The notes beneath the pieces are model-generated. The model had not been told where the DNA came from. It did no database searches and saw only the letters and a list, made by a program, of their open reading frames with translations. A DNA stretch of 64,000 nucleotides from Candidatus Aminicenantota bacterium. Its GTDB lineage: Bacteria > Acidobacteriota > Aminicenantia > Aminicenantales > Saccharicenantaceae. Position numbers and translations under genes: made by a program. Location of the stretch: positions 1,062,239 through 1,126,238 of the forward strand of contig JAGNLW010000001.1 in assembly GCA_017999365.1 (NCBI GenBank). The letters are read 5' to 3'. Numbering within the stretch: position 1 is the first letter of the stretch; every line of letters begins with the position of its first letter. Positions 17,763 to 25,705 of this stretch are shown piece by piece.

Positions 17763-18542
17763 ATGGACGGACCGTGGCTCATCCTCATCGGGGCGGCGGC
17801 CGGCGTCTTCGCCGGGCTGTTCGGCATCGGCGGCGGCATCATCATCGTCCCGGCCCTCATCCTGCTGGCGGGGTTCCCGCTGGTGCGGGCGACGGGGACG
17901 TCGCTGGCGGCCATCCTGCTGCCTGTGGGCATCCTGGGGGTCGTCGCCTACGCCCGGGCCAAGATCATCGACATCCGGGCCTCGGCCCTCATCGCGGCCG
18001 GGCTGTTGACGTCCGTCGTCGTCGGGGCCTGGCTGGCCAACTCGCTGCCGGTCGACCTGATGCGCAAGCTCTTCGCCCTGTTCTGCCTGTACGTCGGCTG
18101 GAACTTCATCGATCCGGTGCGGCGGTTCCGGACGTGGCGGGGTTTGGCGGTCAAGCCCGGGCCGGAGCCCGAGGCGGCGCCCCATCCGGCGACGTGGACG
18201 CTCGTAGGCGTCGGATTGCTGGCCGGGGTCATGGCCGGGATGTTCGGTATCGGCGGCGGCAACATCATCGTGCCGATCCTGACGCTGGCGCTCCACTATC
18301 CGCCCAAGAGGGCCATCGCCACCTCGCTCGGGGCCATCCTGTTCCCGTTCGGCATCCCCGGCGTGCTCTACTACCAGCGCGCCGGCAACCTCGATCTGGC
18401 CGCGGCGGCCTGGATCGCGGGCGGGCTGTTCGTCGGCACCGTGTTCGGGGCGCTGATCACGATCAGCCTGCCCTCGCGCACGGTCAAGCTCCTCTACGGC
18501 CTCTTCCTCGTCTTCGTCGCCGCCCGCTTTTTCTTCTTCTAG
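17763..18542 (+). CDS. TauE/SafE-family sulfite/organic anion exporter
   Basis: A 259 aa membrane protein with about eight hydrophobic segments in two repeats. Each half begins with the family motif: LFGIGGGIIIVPALI near residue 20 and MFGIGGGNIIVPILT near residue 160. The repeats are followed by ATGTSLAAILLPVG and AIATSLGAILFPFG. TauE/SafE proteins export sulfite, sulfoacetate or related anions; the substrate here is unknown. It ends in a phenylalanine run (ARFFFF) directly abutting a REP-like palindrome. The transcript looks leaderless. Confidence 0.88.
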   Translation: MDGPWLILIGAAAGVFAGLFGIGGGIIIVPALILLAGFPLVRATGTSLAAILLPVGILGVVAYARAKIIDIRASALIAAGLLTSVVVGAWLANSLPVDLMRKLFALFCLYVGWNFIDPVRRFRTWRGLAVKPGPEPEAAPHPATWTLVGVGLLAGVMAGMFGIGGGNIIVPILTLALHYPPKRAIATSLGAILFPFGIPGVLYYQRAGNLDLAAAAWIAGGLFVGTVFGALITISLPSRTVKLLYGLFLVFVAARFFFF

Positions 18543-18544
18543 AC

Positions 18545-18567
18545 CGGGGTCAGACCCCAGCTTCTCC
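18545..18567. repeat. REP-like palindromic repeat, copy A
   Basis: A 23 bp sequence, CGGGGTCAGACCCC plus AGCTTCTCC, beginning 3 bp after the TauE stop. Its core GGGGTC-A-GACCCC is a near-perfect palindrome. The same 23 bp occur inverted at 19957-19979. The following bases to 18708 are distinctly AT-rich compared with the window. Confidence 0.75.
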
Positions 18568-18665
18568 ATTAAAATCAATTTGTTACAAAATTTCCCCTTT
18601 TCCGTGCCCTACCTATCTCATTTAATTCCTGTGATCTAAAAAGCGGGCTAAAACCTATTTTGATG

Positions 18666-18681
18666 TTTTTGCCGGCAAAAA
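18666..18681. repeat. Perfect 16 bp palindrome TTTTTGCCGGCAAAAA
   Basis: Self-complementary TTTTTGCC/GGCAAAAA in the AT-rich spacer between the convergent TauE-like and thioesterase genes. Each arm carries a T run on its outgoing strand side, so it might act in termination. As RNA it would need a small loop at the centre, so this is tentative. Confidence 0.45.
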
Positions 18682-18708
18682 GCGCCAACTCGCCGTCGGG
18701 CGGTTCGG

Positions 18709-19116
18709 TCAGGACTTTGTCTTGAAGAGCTTGCCGGTCGCGCGGGCGACCTCCAGCCCCTCGGCGTCGGTGAGCGCGCTCTCGGCGAGGACGATGCGGC
18801 CCTTGTCCTCGATGAAGCGGCCCTTGAGCGCATAGGGCACGCCCGTCCTGGCCGGCTTGACATAGCGCACGGTGATCTCGCCAGTGACGCACATGTGACC
18901 CTTGGCGCCCGCGGCGTAGATGAGGGCCTCGTCGAGGACAGAGGCGAGGAGCCCGCCGTGGACGATCCCCGACCAGCCCTGGAAGGCCTCGGGGAAAACG
19001 ACCTCGGCCGCGGCCTCGCCGCGCTCGGCGTCGGTGCGCAGCTTGAGCTTCAGTCCGATGGGATTCTTCTCGCCGCAGATGAAACAGGTCCTGTCGTCGC
19101 GGGGGGGGTCGTTCAT
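18709..19116 (-). CDS. Hotdog-fold thioesterase, PaaI-like
   Basis: A 135 aa protein; ATG 19116 is chosen because the conserved N-terminus starts there (CFICGEKNPIGLKLKLR, with a Cys-x2-Cys pair common in this subgroup). The hotdog core has GWSGIVHGGLLASVLDEAL, where the HGG and following Asp/Glu helix are family hallmarks, and ITVRYVKPARTGVPY, VLAESALTDAEG. Members hydrolyse acyl-CoA or related thioesters; the acyl group is unknown. No Shine-Dalgarno is obvious before the ATG. It is divergent from pyrE, 124 bp away, and the pair is bracketed by inverted REP-like repeats. Confidence 0.85.
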   Translation of the reverse strand: MNDPPRDDRTCFICGEKNPIGLKLKLRTDAERGEAAAEVVFPEAFQGWSGIVHGGLLASVLDEALIYAAGAKGHMCVTGEITVRYVKPARTGVPYALKGRFIEDKGRIVLAESALTDAEGLEVARATGKLFKTKS

Positions 19117-19173
19117 GGCCCCGATGTAACACATTCCGGCGCGCCCCGCAAGGGAACGGCCGCCGCCCTCCCC

Positions 19174-19202
19174 TTGTCCTGCGCGCGCCATCCGGCTATA
19201 AT
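19174..19202 (+). promoter_or_regulatory. Promoter of pyrE
   Basis: TTGTCC (19174-19179), 17 bp spacer, TATAAT (19197-19202). A leader of about 32 nt with AAAGGAG precedes ATG 19241. Confidence 0.7.
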
Positions 19203-19240
19203 CGGGCCCGCGAAAACGGCCGCCGCAAAGGAGAACCGCG

Positions 19241-19840
19241 ATGACCTCCCCGACCGAGAACGAGACCGTCCTCAAGCTGTTCAAGGATTGCGACGCCCTG
19301 CTCCAGGGCCACTTCAAGCTGACCTCGGGCAAGCACTCGGAGTGGTACTTCGAGAAGATCCGGCTCATCGAGAAACCGGCCGCTCTCGAGCGGATCGTCG
19401 ACCTGCTGGCCGAGAGGATCCGGAGCGAGGTGCCCGACTTCGACTACGTCGTCTCCCCCGCCTACGGCGCCATCGCCATCGGCTTCCTGGCCGCCCTCAA
19501 ACTGGGCAAGAAATTCGCCTTCACCCAGCGGGCCGAGGAGAAGATGACCATCCGCTCCGGCTTCTCGGGGCTAGACGGCTCGCGGGCCGTCATCGTCGAG
19601 GACATCCTGACCACGGGCGGCTCCATCCAGGAGGTCATCGCCTGCCTGAAAGAGCACCAGGTCGCCGTCGCCGCGACTTACGTCCTGGTCGACCGCACCG
19701 GCGGGGCCGTGCCCATCGAGGGCAAACCCGTCGGCAGCCTCCTTGCTCTCAAGGTCGAGGCCTTCGAACCGGACGTCTGCCCCTTCTGCGCCAAGGGCCT
19801 GCCTCTGACCAAGCCCGGGGCTTCGGACAAGAAACTCTAG
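19241..19840 (+). CDS. pyrE: Orotate phosphoribosyltransferase
   Basis: A 199 aa cytoplasmic enzyme that makes orotidine monophosphate from orotate and PRPP in pyrimidine synthesis. The N-terminal GHFKLTSGKHSEWYFEK is the OPRTase signature. VVSPAYGAIAIGFLAAL is the substrate loop, FTQRAEEKMTIRSGF the flexible catalytic region, and VIVEDILTTGGSIQE (about residues 113-127) the PRPP-binding motif. The C-terminal VCPFCAKGLP carries a Cys pair common in bacterial PyrE. No other pyrimidine gene is nearby. It has its own consensus-like promoter and an AAAGGAG ribosome site. Confidence 0.95.
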   Translation: MTSPTENETVLKLFKDCDALLQGHFKLTSGKHSEWYFEKIRLIEKPAALERIVDLLAERIRSEVPDFDYVVSPAYGAIAIGFLAALKLGKKFAFTQRAEEKMTIRSGFSGLDGSRAVIVEDILTTGGSIQEVIACLKEHQVAVAATYVLVDRTGGAVPIEGKPVGSLLALKVEAFEPDVCPFCAKGLPLTKPGASDKKL

Positions 19841-19937
19841 CGGATTTTCACTTTTTCGGGGTCAAAAGCGCGCAGGGCGATTTTCTATCTCTTTCAATAC
19901 CAAAGACTTCGGTTTTTCGCCCGACGGCCTTTTTCGT
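19841..19937. other. AT-rich spacer between pyrE and the RND pump gene
   Basis: A spacer with several T runs (CTTTTTCGGGGTC, GGTTTTTCGCCC, CCTTTTTCGTC) in otherwise very GC-rich DNA. It may hold the pyrE terminator, but no clean stem was found. No gene is seen. Confidence 0.5.
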
Positions 19938-22900
19938 CTAACTCTCTGATTTCTCTGGAGAAGCTGGGGTCTGACCCCGTTTCAATTTATCCGAGACGAC
20001 GTAGAAGGCCGGGACGACGATCAGGCTCAGGGCCGTCGACAGGACCAGCCCGCCGATGACCGCGATGCCCATGGGCCGGCGGATCTCGGCGCCCGAGCCC
20101 AGGCCCAGCGCCGGCGGGATGGCCGCCATCATGGTCGCCGTGGCCGTCATCAGGATCGGCCGCAGCCGGATGGGACCGGCCTTCTCCATGGCTTCCCGCG
20201 CCCCGAATCCCTTGTCCTTGAACGCGTTGGCGTAATCGACCAGGATGATGGAGTTCTTCTTGACGATGCCCATCAGGAGCAGCAGCCCGATCATGCTGAA
20301 GATGTTCAGCGACTGCCCGGTCACGAGCAGGGCGAAGGCCGCGCCGGCGATCGACAGCGGCAGGATGGTGATGATGGTCACCGGGTCCTTGAACGAGTTG
20401 AACTGCGACCCCAGGATCATGTAGGCGATGGCCACGCCCAGGAACATGGCGAACAGCAGCGAGCTCATCGAGTCCCGGAAGGCCAGGCTCGAGCCGCCCA
20501 GGACGACCCGGTAGCCGACCGGCAGGCCCTTGGCCAGGTCCTCGATGACCCGCAGGGCCTCGCCCTGGGAGTGCCCCGGGGCGACGTTGGCGAAGATCGA
20601 GATGGCCCGCTCCCGGTCGCGCCGGGTGATGGCCTGCAGGGCGGCCTGCTCCTCGAAAATGACCAGGGACGACAGCGGCACCAGCTCGCCGTTGCCGGCC
20701 CGGACGCGCAGCCGCGAGATATCCTCGGGCCGCGACCGCTGGCCGGCCATGAGCTTGAGCCGGACGTCGAGCCGCCGGCCGCCCGTGCTGTACTTGCCGA
20801 CCCGGATGCCGCCGACCAGGGCGTTGATGGTCGTGGCCACGTCGTCGACGGACACGCCGACGTCGGCGCACACGGCCCGGTCCGGGGTCACCCGCAGTTC
20901 GGGCATGCCGACGCGGTAATCGGAGTCGAGGTCGACCACGGTCCCAGTGTCGGTCAGCTCTTCCATGAATTTCTGGCTCAGGGGCACGAGCTCGTTCCAG
21001 TCGGCGCCGCGCACGGAGAACTCGATGGGGAAGCCGCGCTGGGCCGTGAAGCCCTGCTGCGAGGTGTCCTGGATGACGGCCCGCAGGCCGGGGACCGCGT
21101 TGAGCTCCCGCCTCAGGACGGCCGAGAACTCGGCCTGGTCGAGCTTCCGCTCGCCCGGCGGGACCAGGGTCAGGAACATCATGCCCGAGTTGACGCCGCC
21201 CCCGCCGCCCATGCCGCCGACGAAGATGAACGTCTGGACGACCTCGGGATGCCGGTTGACGATGTCCTCGGCCCGGACGAGCAGGGCGTCCGTCTCGGAG
21301 ATGTCCGACCCGACTGCCGTCTGCAGCCGGATGGAGACGCGGCTCTGGTCCTGCGACGGCACGAATTCGCTCGGCAGGATGGTGAACACGAGGATGGCCA
21401 GGCCGAACAGCGCCGCCGCCAGGACCAGGATGAGCCCGGGCCGGCGCAGACCCCCGTGGAGGACCCGCCCGTAGGCGATCTCGAGCTTCCCGAAGGCCTT
21501 ATCGACGGCCAGCCCGACCTTGTTGCGGCCTTCCCTCGAGGTTTTGAGGAACTGGGAGCAGCGGGCCGGGGCCAGGGTGACGGCCTCGACGTACGACAGC
21601 AACACGGCCAGGCACAGGGTGATGCCGAACTGCAGGAAGTACCGCCCGATGATGCCCTCCATGAAGATGACCGGCAGGAAGATGGCCACGACGGCCAGGG
21701 TCGCGGCCAGGGCGGCGAAGGCGATCTCCTTAGTCCCCTCGAGGGCCGCCGGCACCAGGGCCTTGCCGCCCTCGCGGTGGCGGAAGATGTTCTCCATGAC
21801 CATGATGGCGTCGTCGACGACGATGCCGACGGCCAGGGCCAGGGCCAGCAGGGTGAAGGTGTTGAAGGTGAAGCCCAGGAAGTAGATGATGGCCACCGTG
21901 CCCAGCAGGGACATGGGGATGGCCAGGATGACGTTGAGCGTGCTCGAGAGCGAGCCCAGGAACAGCCAGCAGACGAAGGCCGTCAGGACGACGGAGAGCA
22001 GGAGCTCGAACTGGATCTCGTTGACCGAGTGGCGGATGAACTCCGTGCTGTCGTTGGTGATGCCGACGTTCATGTCGGCCGGCAGGGTCTTGGCGTACTC
22101 GCCGATGGCCGCCCGGACGCTCTTGGCCAGGGCCACGGCGTTGGCGCCGCGCTGCTTCTTGATGCCGATGCCCTGGGCCGGGCCGCCGTCCATGCGGGCC
22201 AGGCGCCGGACGTCCTCGAAGCCGTCCTCGACCAGGGCCACGTCGCTCAGGTAGATCGGGCTGCCCTTGACCTCGCGGACGACGATCTTGCGCAGGGTCT
22301 CGAGGTCGACGGCCTCGCCGAGGACGCGCACGTTGACCTCGCGCCCGGTCGTCTCCAGCCGGCCGGCCGGCAGCTCGATGTGCTCGCGCTGCAGGGCCGA
22401 GATGACGTCCCGCACGGTCAGGCCCTTCTCGTCGAGCCGGGCCGCGTCGAGCCAGATGCGGATGTTCCGCTCGAGCGTGCCCATGAGCGAGATCTCGCCG
22501 ATGCCCGGGATGGTCTGGAGCTTTTCCTTGAGCCCGTAGCGGACGTAGTCGCTGAGGACGCGCTGGGGATAGGGCCCGGCCAGGCGGGCCATCATGATGG
22601 GCTGGTCCTCGGGGTTCTGTTTGGAGGTGATGGGCGGGTCCATGTCCCGGGGCAGGCGCCGCTGGGCCTGGGAGACCTTGGCCTGGACGTCCTGGAGGGC
22701 CAGATCGACGTCGCGCGAGAGCTCGATCTCGACGGTGATGTTGCACGAGCCCTGGCGCGAGCTCGAGGTCAGCGTCCGGACCCCCTCGACCTGGATGAGG
22801 GCCTCCTCGAGGGTCTCGACGACCTCGTTCTCCATGACCTCGGGCGCCGCGCCCTCCCAGGTGGCGGAGACATTGATGGTCGGGAAATCGACGTCGGGGA

Positions 22901-23009
22901 ACTGGCTGATGCCGATCCGGCCCGCCGCGACGACGCCGAAGACGACCGTGGCGGCCATGAGCATCCAGGCCAGGACGGGTTTCTTGACGCAGGCTTCGGT
23001 GAGGTTCAT
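19938..23009 (-). CDS. RND efflux pump inner-membrane subunit (HAE1/AcrB type)
   Basis: A 1023 aa protein with typical RND architecture: one TM helix at about residues 10-30, a large periplasmic loop, TM2-6, a second loop and TM8-12. FINVSATW-type porter features near residue 45 and ALAVGIVVDDAIMVMENIFR, with the paired Asp of the proton relay in TM4, are present. The second half has GIVKKNSIILVDYAN and a GPIRLRPILMTATATM helix. It should export hydrophobic compounds by proton antiport with the MFP and TolC-like proteins encoded just upstream. It starts 12 bp after the MFP stop. Its last residues (RGQTPASPEKSES) are encoded in and beyond a REP-like repeat, so the C-terminus is probably altered. 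Confidence 0.94.
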   Translation of the reverse strand: MNLTEACVKKPVLAWMLMAATVVFGVVAAGRIGISQFPDVDFPTINVSATWEGAAPEVMENEVVETLEEALIQVEGVRTLTSSSRQGSCNITVEIELSRDVDLALQDVQAKVSQAQRRLPRDMDPPITSKQNPEDQPIMMARLAGPYPQRVLSDYVRYGLKEKLQTIPGIGEISLMGTLERNIRIWLDAARLDEKGLTVRDVISALQREHIELPAGRLETTGREVNVRVLGEAVDLETLRKIVVREVKGSPIYLSDVALVEDGFEDVRRLARMDGGPAQGIGIKKQRGANAVALAKSVRAAIGEYAKTLPADMNVGITNDSTEFIRHSVNEIQFELLLSVVLTAFVCWLFLGSLSSTLNVILAIPMSLLGTVAIIYFLGFTFNTFTLLALALAVGIVVDDAIMVMENIFRHREGGKALVPAALEGTKEIAFAALAATLAVVAIFLPVIFMEGIIGRYFLQFGITLCLAVLLSYVEAVTLAPARCSQFLKTSREGRNKVGLAVDKAFGKLEIAYGRVLHGGLRRPGLILVLAAALFGLAILVFTILPSEFVPSQDQSRVSIRLQTAVGSDISETDALLVRAEDIVNRHPEVVQTFIFVGGMGGGGGVNSGMMFLTLVPPGERKLDQAEFSAVLRRELNAVPGLRAVIQDTSQQGFTAQRGFPIEFSVRGADWNELVPLSQKFMEELTDTGTVVDLDSDYRVGMPELRVTPDRAVCADVGVSVDDVATTINALVGGIRVGKYSTGGRRLDVRLKLMAGQRSRPEDISRLRVRAGNGELVPLSSLVIFEEQAALQAITRRDRERAISIFANVAPGHSQGEALRVIEDLAKGLPVGYRVVLGGSSLAFRDSMSSLLFAMFLGVAIAYMILGSQFNSFKDPVTIITILPLSIAGAAFALLVTGQSLNIFSMIGLLLLMGIVKKNSIILVDYANAFKDKGFGAREAMEKAGPIRLRPILMTATATMMAAIPPALGLGSGAEIRRPMGIAVIGGLVLSTALSLIVVPAFYVVSDKLKRGQTPASPEKSES
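19957..19979. repeat. REP-like palindromic repeat, copy B (inverted)
   Basis: Reverse complement of the 23 bp at 18545-18567 without mismatch. It lies inside the 3' end of the RND gene and encodes its residues just before the stop. Copies A and B bracket the thioesterase and pyrE genes, about 1.4 kb. Confidence 0.75.
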
Positions 23010-23021
23010 GGAGTCGTTCCC

Positions 23022-24167
23022 CTACTTCGCGACCGGGGCGGCCGGCGTCCCGGCCGCCGCGCCGACGCGGACCGGCACGCCGTTCGAGAGGGCCTCGGCG
23101 CCGCGGACGACGAGGGTCTCGCCGCCCTTGAGCCCGGACAGGACCTCGACCCGGCCGTCGGCCGAGCGCATGCCCAGGGTCAGGATGCGCTCGACGGCCT
23201 TGTCGCCCTCGACGACGTAGGCCAGGAAGCCGCGCTCGCTCGGCCGCACGGCGGCGATCGGGACCACGGGCGCCTCGCCCGCGGACGACACCGGCACCGT
23301 GATCTCGGCGAACGAGCCGGGCCGGAGGGCCTTGTCGCCGGCGTCCTCGATGTGGGCCGTGACGTCGACCAGGCGCGAGGTGTCGTCGGCCGACTCGGCG
23401 ACGTGGACGACCTTGGCCGCGAACTCCCGGCCGTCCTCGCGGACCCGGAAGTTCGCCTTCTGGCCGGGCTTGATGCGGGCCGCGTCGCGCTCGGGGACGC
23501 GGAACCGCAGCAGGAGCGGATCGCGCCGGACGAGCGTGGCCAGGACCGTGCCGGTCTGGACGTACTGGCCGGTCTGGACGGTGCGGGTCTGGATGACGCC
23601 CGAGATAGGCGCCTTGACGAAGGCGTCCCTCAGGTTGAGCTGGGCCTGGTTGAGGGCCGAGCGCTTCTCGGCCACGTCGGAGGCCGCCGTCAGGACCTTG
23701 GTCCGCCAGGTCTCGACCTCTTCCCCGGGGATGAGCCCGGGATTCTGGGTCGTGACCGTCTCCCGGCGCTTCAGGCCGGCCTCGGCGTCGGCTTTGGCGG
23801 CCTCGGCCTTGGCGAAGGCGGCCTGGGCCGACTCGACGGCCAAGCGGTAGCGCTCGGTCTCGATCTCGACCAGGGTCTGGCCGGCCGCGGCGTACTCGCC
23901 TTCCGAGAACTGGACCCGGTCGACGGCGCCGGAGACCCGGGCCGTGACCTGGACCTTCTCGAAGGCCTCGACGGACCCGACGGCCGTGACGCTGTAGACC
24001 AGGGACTGGACCGGGACCTCTTCCACGTCGACGGGGAACTGCATGCGGCCCCGGGCCCCGGGGCCGCCGGCCGGGGCGGCGTCCTTCTTCTTGCAGGCTC
24101 CGGCGACGACGACGAGCGCGGCGGTGGCGATGAGGACGGCGGTCTTCCTGAGGCTCTTGGGGATCAC
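23022..24167 (-). CDS. RND efflux periplasmic adaptor (membrane fusion protein)
   Basis: A 381 aa lipoprotein. The start is GTG 24167, which overlaps the TolC gene stop as GTGA; it is followed by the signal IPKSLRKTAVLIATAALVVVAGAC with lipobox VAGAC (Cys24-25 region). Then come VTARVSGAVDRVQFSEGEYA (first lipoyl half), a coiled-coil hairpin rich in Ala/Lys/Glu (about 95-170), FVKAPISGVIQTRTVQTGQY (second lipoyl half), a beta-barrel with LLRFRVPERDAARIKPGQ and a C-terminal membrane-proximal domain (VVPIAAVRPSE). It links the RND pump to the outer-membrane channel. It is the middle gene of the tolC-MFP-RND operon. Confidence 0.93.
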   Translation of the reverse strand: MIPKSLRKTAVLIATAALVVVAGACKKKDAAPAGGPGARGRMQFPVDVEEVPVQSLVYSVTAVGSVEAFEKVQVTARVSGAVDRVQFSEGEYAAAGQTLVEIETERYRLAVESAQAAFAKAEAAKADAEAGLKRRETVTTQNPGLIPGEEVETWRTKVLTAASDVAEKRSALNQAQLNLRDAFVKAPISGVIQTRTVQTGQYVQTGTVLATLVRRDPLLLRFRVPERDAARIKPGQKANFRVREDGREFAAKVVHVAESADDTSRLVDVTAHIEDAGDKALRPGSFAEITVPVSSAGEAPVVPIAAVRPSERGFLAYVVEGDKAVERILTLGMRSADGRVEVLSGLKGGETLVVRGAEALSNGVPVRVGAAAGTPAAPVAK

Positions 24168-25507
24168 GTGCGCGGCTCCTTCCCGAAGGGATCGAGACCC
24201 AGGGCCGCCTCCAGATTGAGGAAGGCGACACCCAGGCCGTAGCGTTCCTGGACGAGTCCGACCTCGGCTTCGAAGAGCCGGACGTTGGCGTCGGCGACCT
24301 CGAGGGCGGAGGCCAAGCCTTGGCGATAGAGTTCGGTGGTCTCGGCGGCGTTCTTTTTGGCCACCTCGTGGGCGACGGTGGCCTGCCGGTGCGAGGCCCG
24401 CTGGTTGGCCAGCGAGACCAGGGCCTCGCGGACCTCGACGTCGACCCGGCGCGTGGCCGCCTGGAGGTCGAGGTCGGCCAGGCGGGCCAAGGCCCGCTGC
24501 TCCCGGCTCTGGCCGAACCGGGCCCCGCCGTCGAACAGGCTCCAGGTCAGTGTCGCCCCGACGCTCCAGTTCCAGTTCCGGTTGTTGAAGCTGGCCTCGT
24601 TGGTCAGGCTGTAGCGGCCGCTGGCGCCTAGCGAGGGCACCCAGCCGAGCAGGGGCAGCTTGGCCAGGGACCTCTGGGCCGAGGCCAGGGAGCGGAGCGA
24701 GCCCACGTCCAGGCGCCGGGCCAGCGCTTCGGCGACGAGGCCTTCGGCGTCGGCGGAATCGGCGGCCGCGGCCTCGATGAGGAACTCGGGGACGACGAGG
24801 GGCCCGCGGACGGCCGAGGGCGCGTCGAGGAGATGGCCGAGCTGGAGGGTGCTCGTCTCGACCTCCCCCTTGACCTGAGTCAGCCCGACCTCGGCCGTGG
24901 CGTACTCGAGCTCGGCCCGGGTGACGTCGTTGACCGAGGCCAGGCCGGCGGCGAAGCGGGCCTTGGCCGCCTCGAGGTTCTGGCCGGCGAAGGTGAAGCG
25001 GCGGGCCGAGGCCTCTCGGACCTGGGTCGTGCCGAGCGTGGCCAGGAAGGCCTGGCCGACCTCGAAGGCCAGCTGGCGCCGGTCCTCGGCCGCGGCGGCC
25101 ACCCGGGCGTCGCGCTGGGCACGGACGGCGGCCAGGCTGGTCAGGCTGCGGGCGTCGAACAGCGTTTGGCTGAGGGTCAGCGTCTCCGACAGCGCGTTGT
25201 AGCGCTGGATGATGACCTCGGTGTCGCCGACGACGCGGCGGGTCTCGTAGGCCCGGCGCGTGTAGGTCCCCGTGCTGGTGATCGAGGGCAGGAAGAACGA
25301 CCGCGCCTGGGTCACCCGGGCGTTGGCCGCGGCGACCTCCTCCCAGGTGGACTTGGCCCGCTCGTTCCTCTCCAGGGCCAGCTTGACCGCCTCGTCGAGG
25401 GTCAGGGGGGCGTCTTGCGCGGCGGCGAGCGGTGCCAGGAGGGCGATCAGCCCGACGAGGGCCGCGGCGAGGCGGCCCGCGCGGCCGGGTCCGGTTCTGT
25501 CTGTCAT
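24164..25507 (-). CDS. TolC-like outer-membrane efflux protein
   Basis: A 447 aa protein; ATG 25507 is chosen because a signal peptide follows (RLAAALVGLIALLAPLAAA) and AGGAGAA precedes. It has two outer-membrane efflux (OEP) repeats: PLTLDEAVKLALERNERAKS and long helices with SFFLPSITSTGTYTR, then the second with LLGWVPSLGASGRYSL and WNWSVGATLTWSLFDGGARF. The last helix ends with RYGLGVAFLNLEAALG. It forms the channel of the tripartite exporter. It is first in the operon; its stop overlaps the start of the adaptor gene by 4 nt. Confidence 0.93.
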   Translation of the reverse strand: MTDRTGPGRAGRLAAALVGLIALLAPLAAAQDAPLTLDEAVKLALERNERAKSTWEEVAAANARVTQARSFFLPSITSTGTYTRRAYETRRVVGDTEVIIQRYNALSETLTLSQTLFDARSLTSLAAVRAQRDARVAAAAEDRRQLAFEVGQAFLATLGTTQVREASARRFTFAGQNLEAAKARFAAGLASVNDVTRAELEYATAEVGLTQVKGEVETSTLQLGHLLDAPSAVRGPLVVPEFLIEAAAADSADAEGLVAEALARRLDVGSLRSLASAQRSLAKLPLLGWVPSLGASGRYSLTNEASFNNRNWNWSVGATLTWSLFDGGARFGQSREQRALARLADLDLQAATRRVDVEVREALVSLANQRASHRQATVAHEVAKKNAAETTELYRQGLASALEVADANVRLFEAEVGLVQERYGLGVAFLNLEAALGLDPFGKEPRT

Positions 25508-25539
25508 CGTCTCTTCTCCTGAAATCGGCACAAAACTCC

Positions 25540-25545
25540 AGTATA
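25540..25545 (-). promoter_or_regulatory. -10 element of the efflux operon
   Basis: On the minus strand TATACT (25545-25540), preceded by an A run. It is 32 nt before the tolC-like ATG at 25507. No clear -35. Confidence 0.4.
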
Positions 25546-25705
25546 TCTTTTTTTGACGCGGCCCGGCCGCATTTCTTCCCTGTTTTACGGCCGATCGGAC
25601 AGGGGAAGAACAGGGCCCGCCTCTCCGACCCTGGCGGCCCGGGAAGAGCCCGGACGGCCGGACGTCCAAAAGGCGAGAGGGTATTTATCGGGCAAGGAGG
25701 CTCCC

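Noticed and set aside
20571-24242. A 1223-codon open frame on the plus strand opposite the RND and adaptor genes.
   Set aside because: It is a by-product of GC-rich codon use: low-complexity Asp/Gly/Arg/Ala/Val text, no motif, while the opposite strand encodes a complete efflux system.
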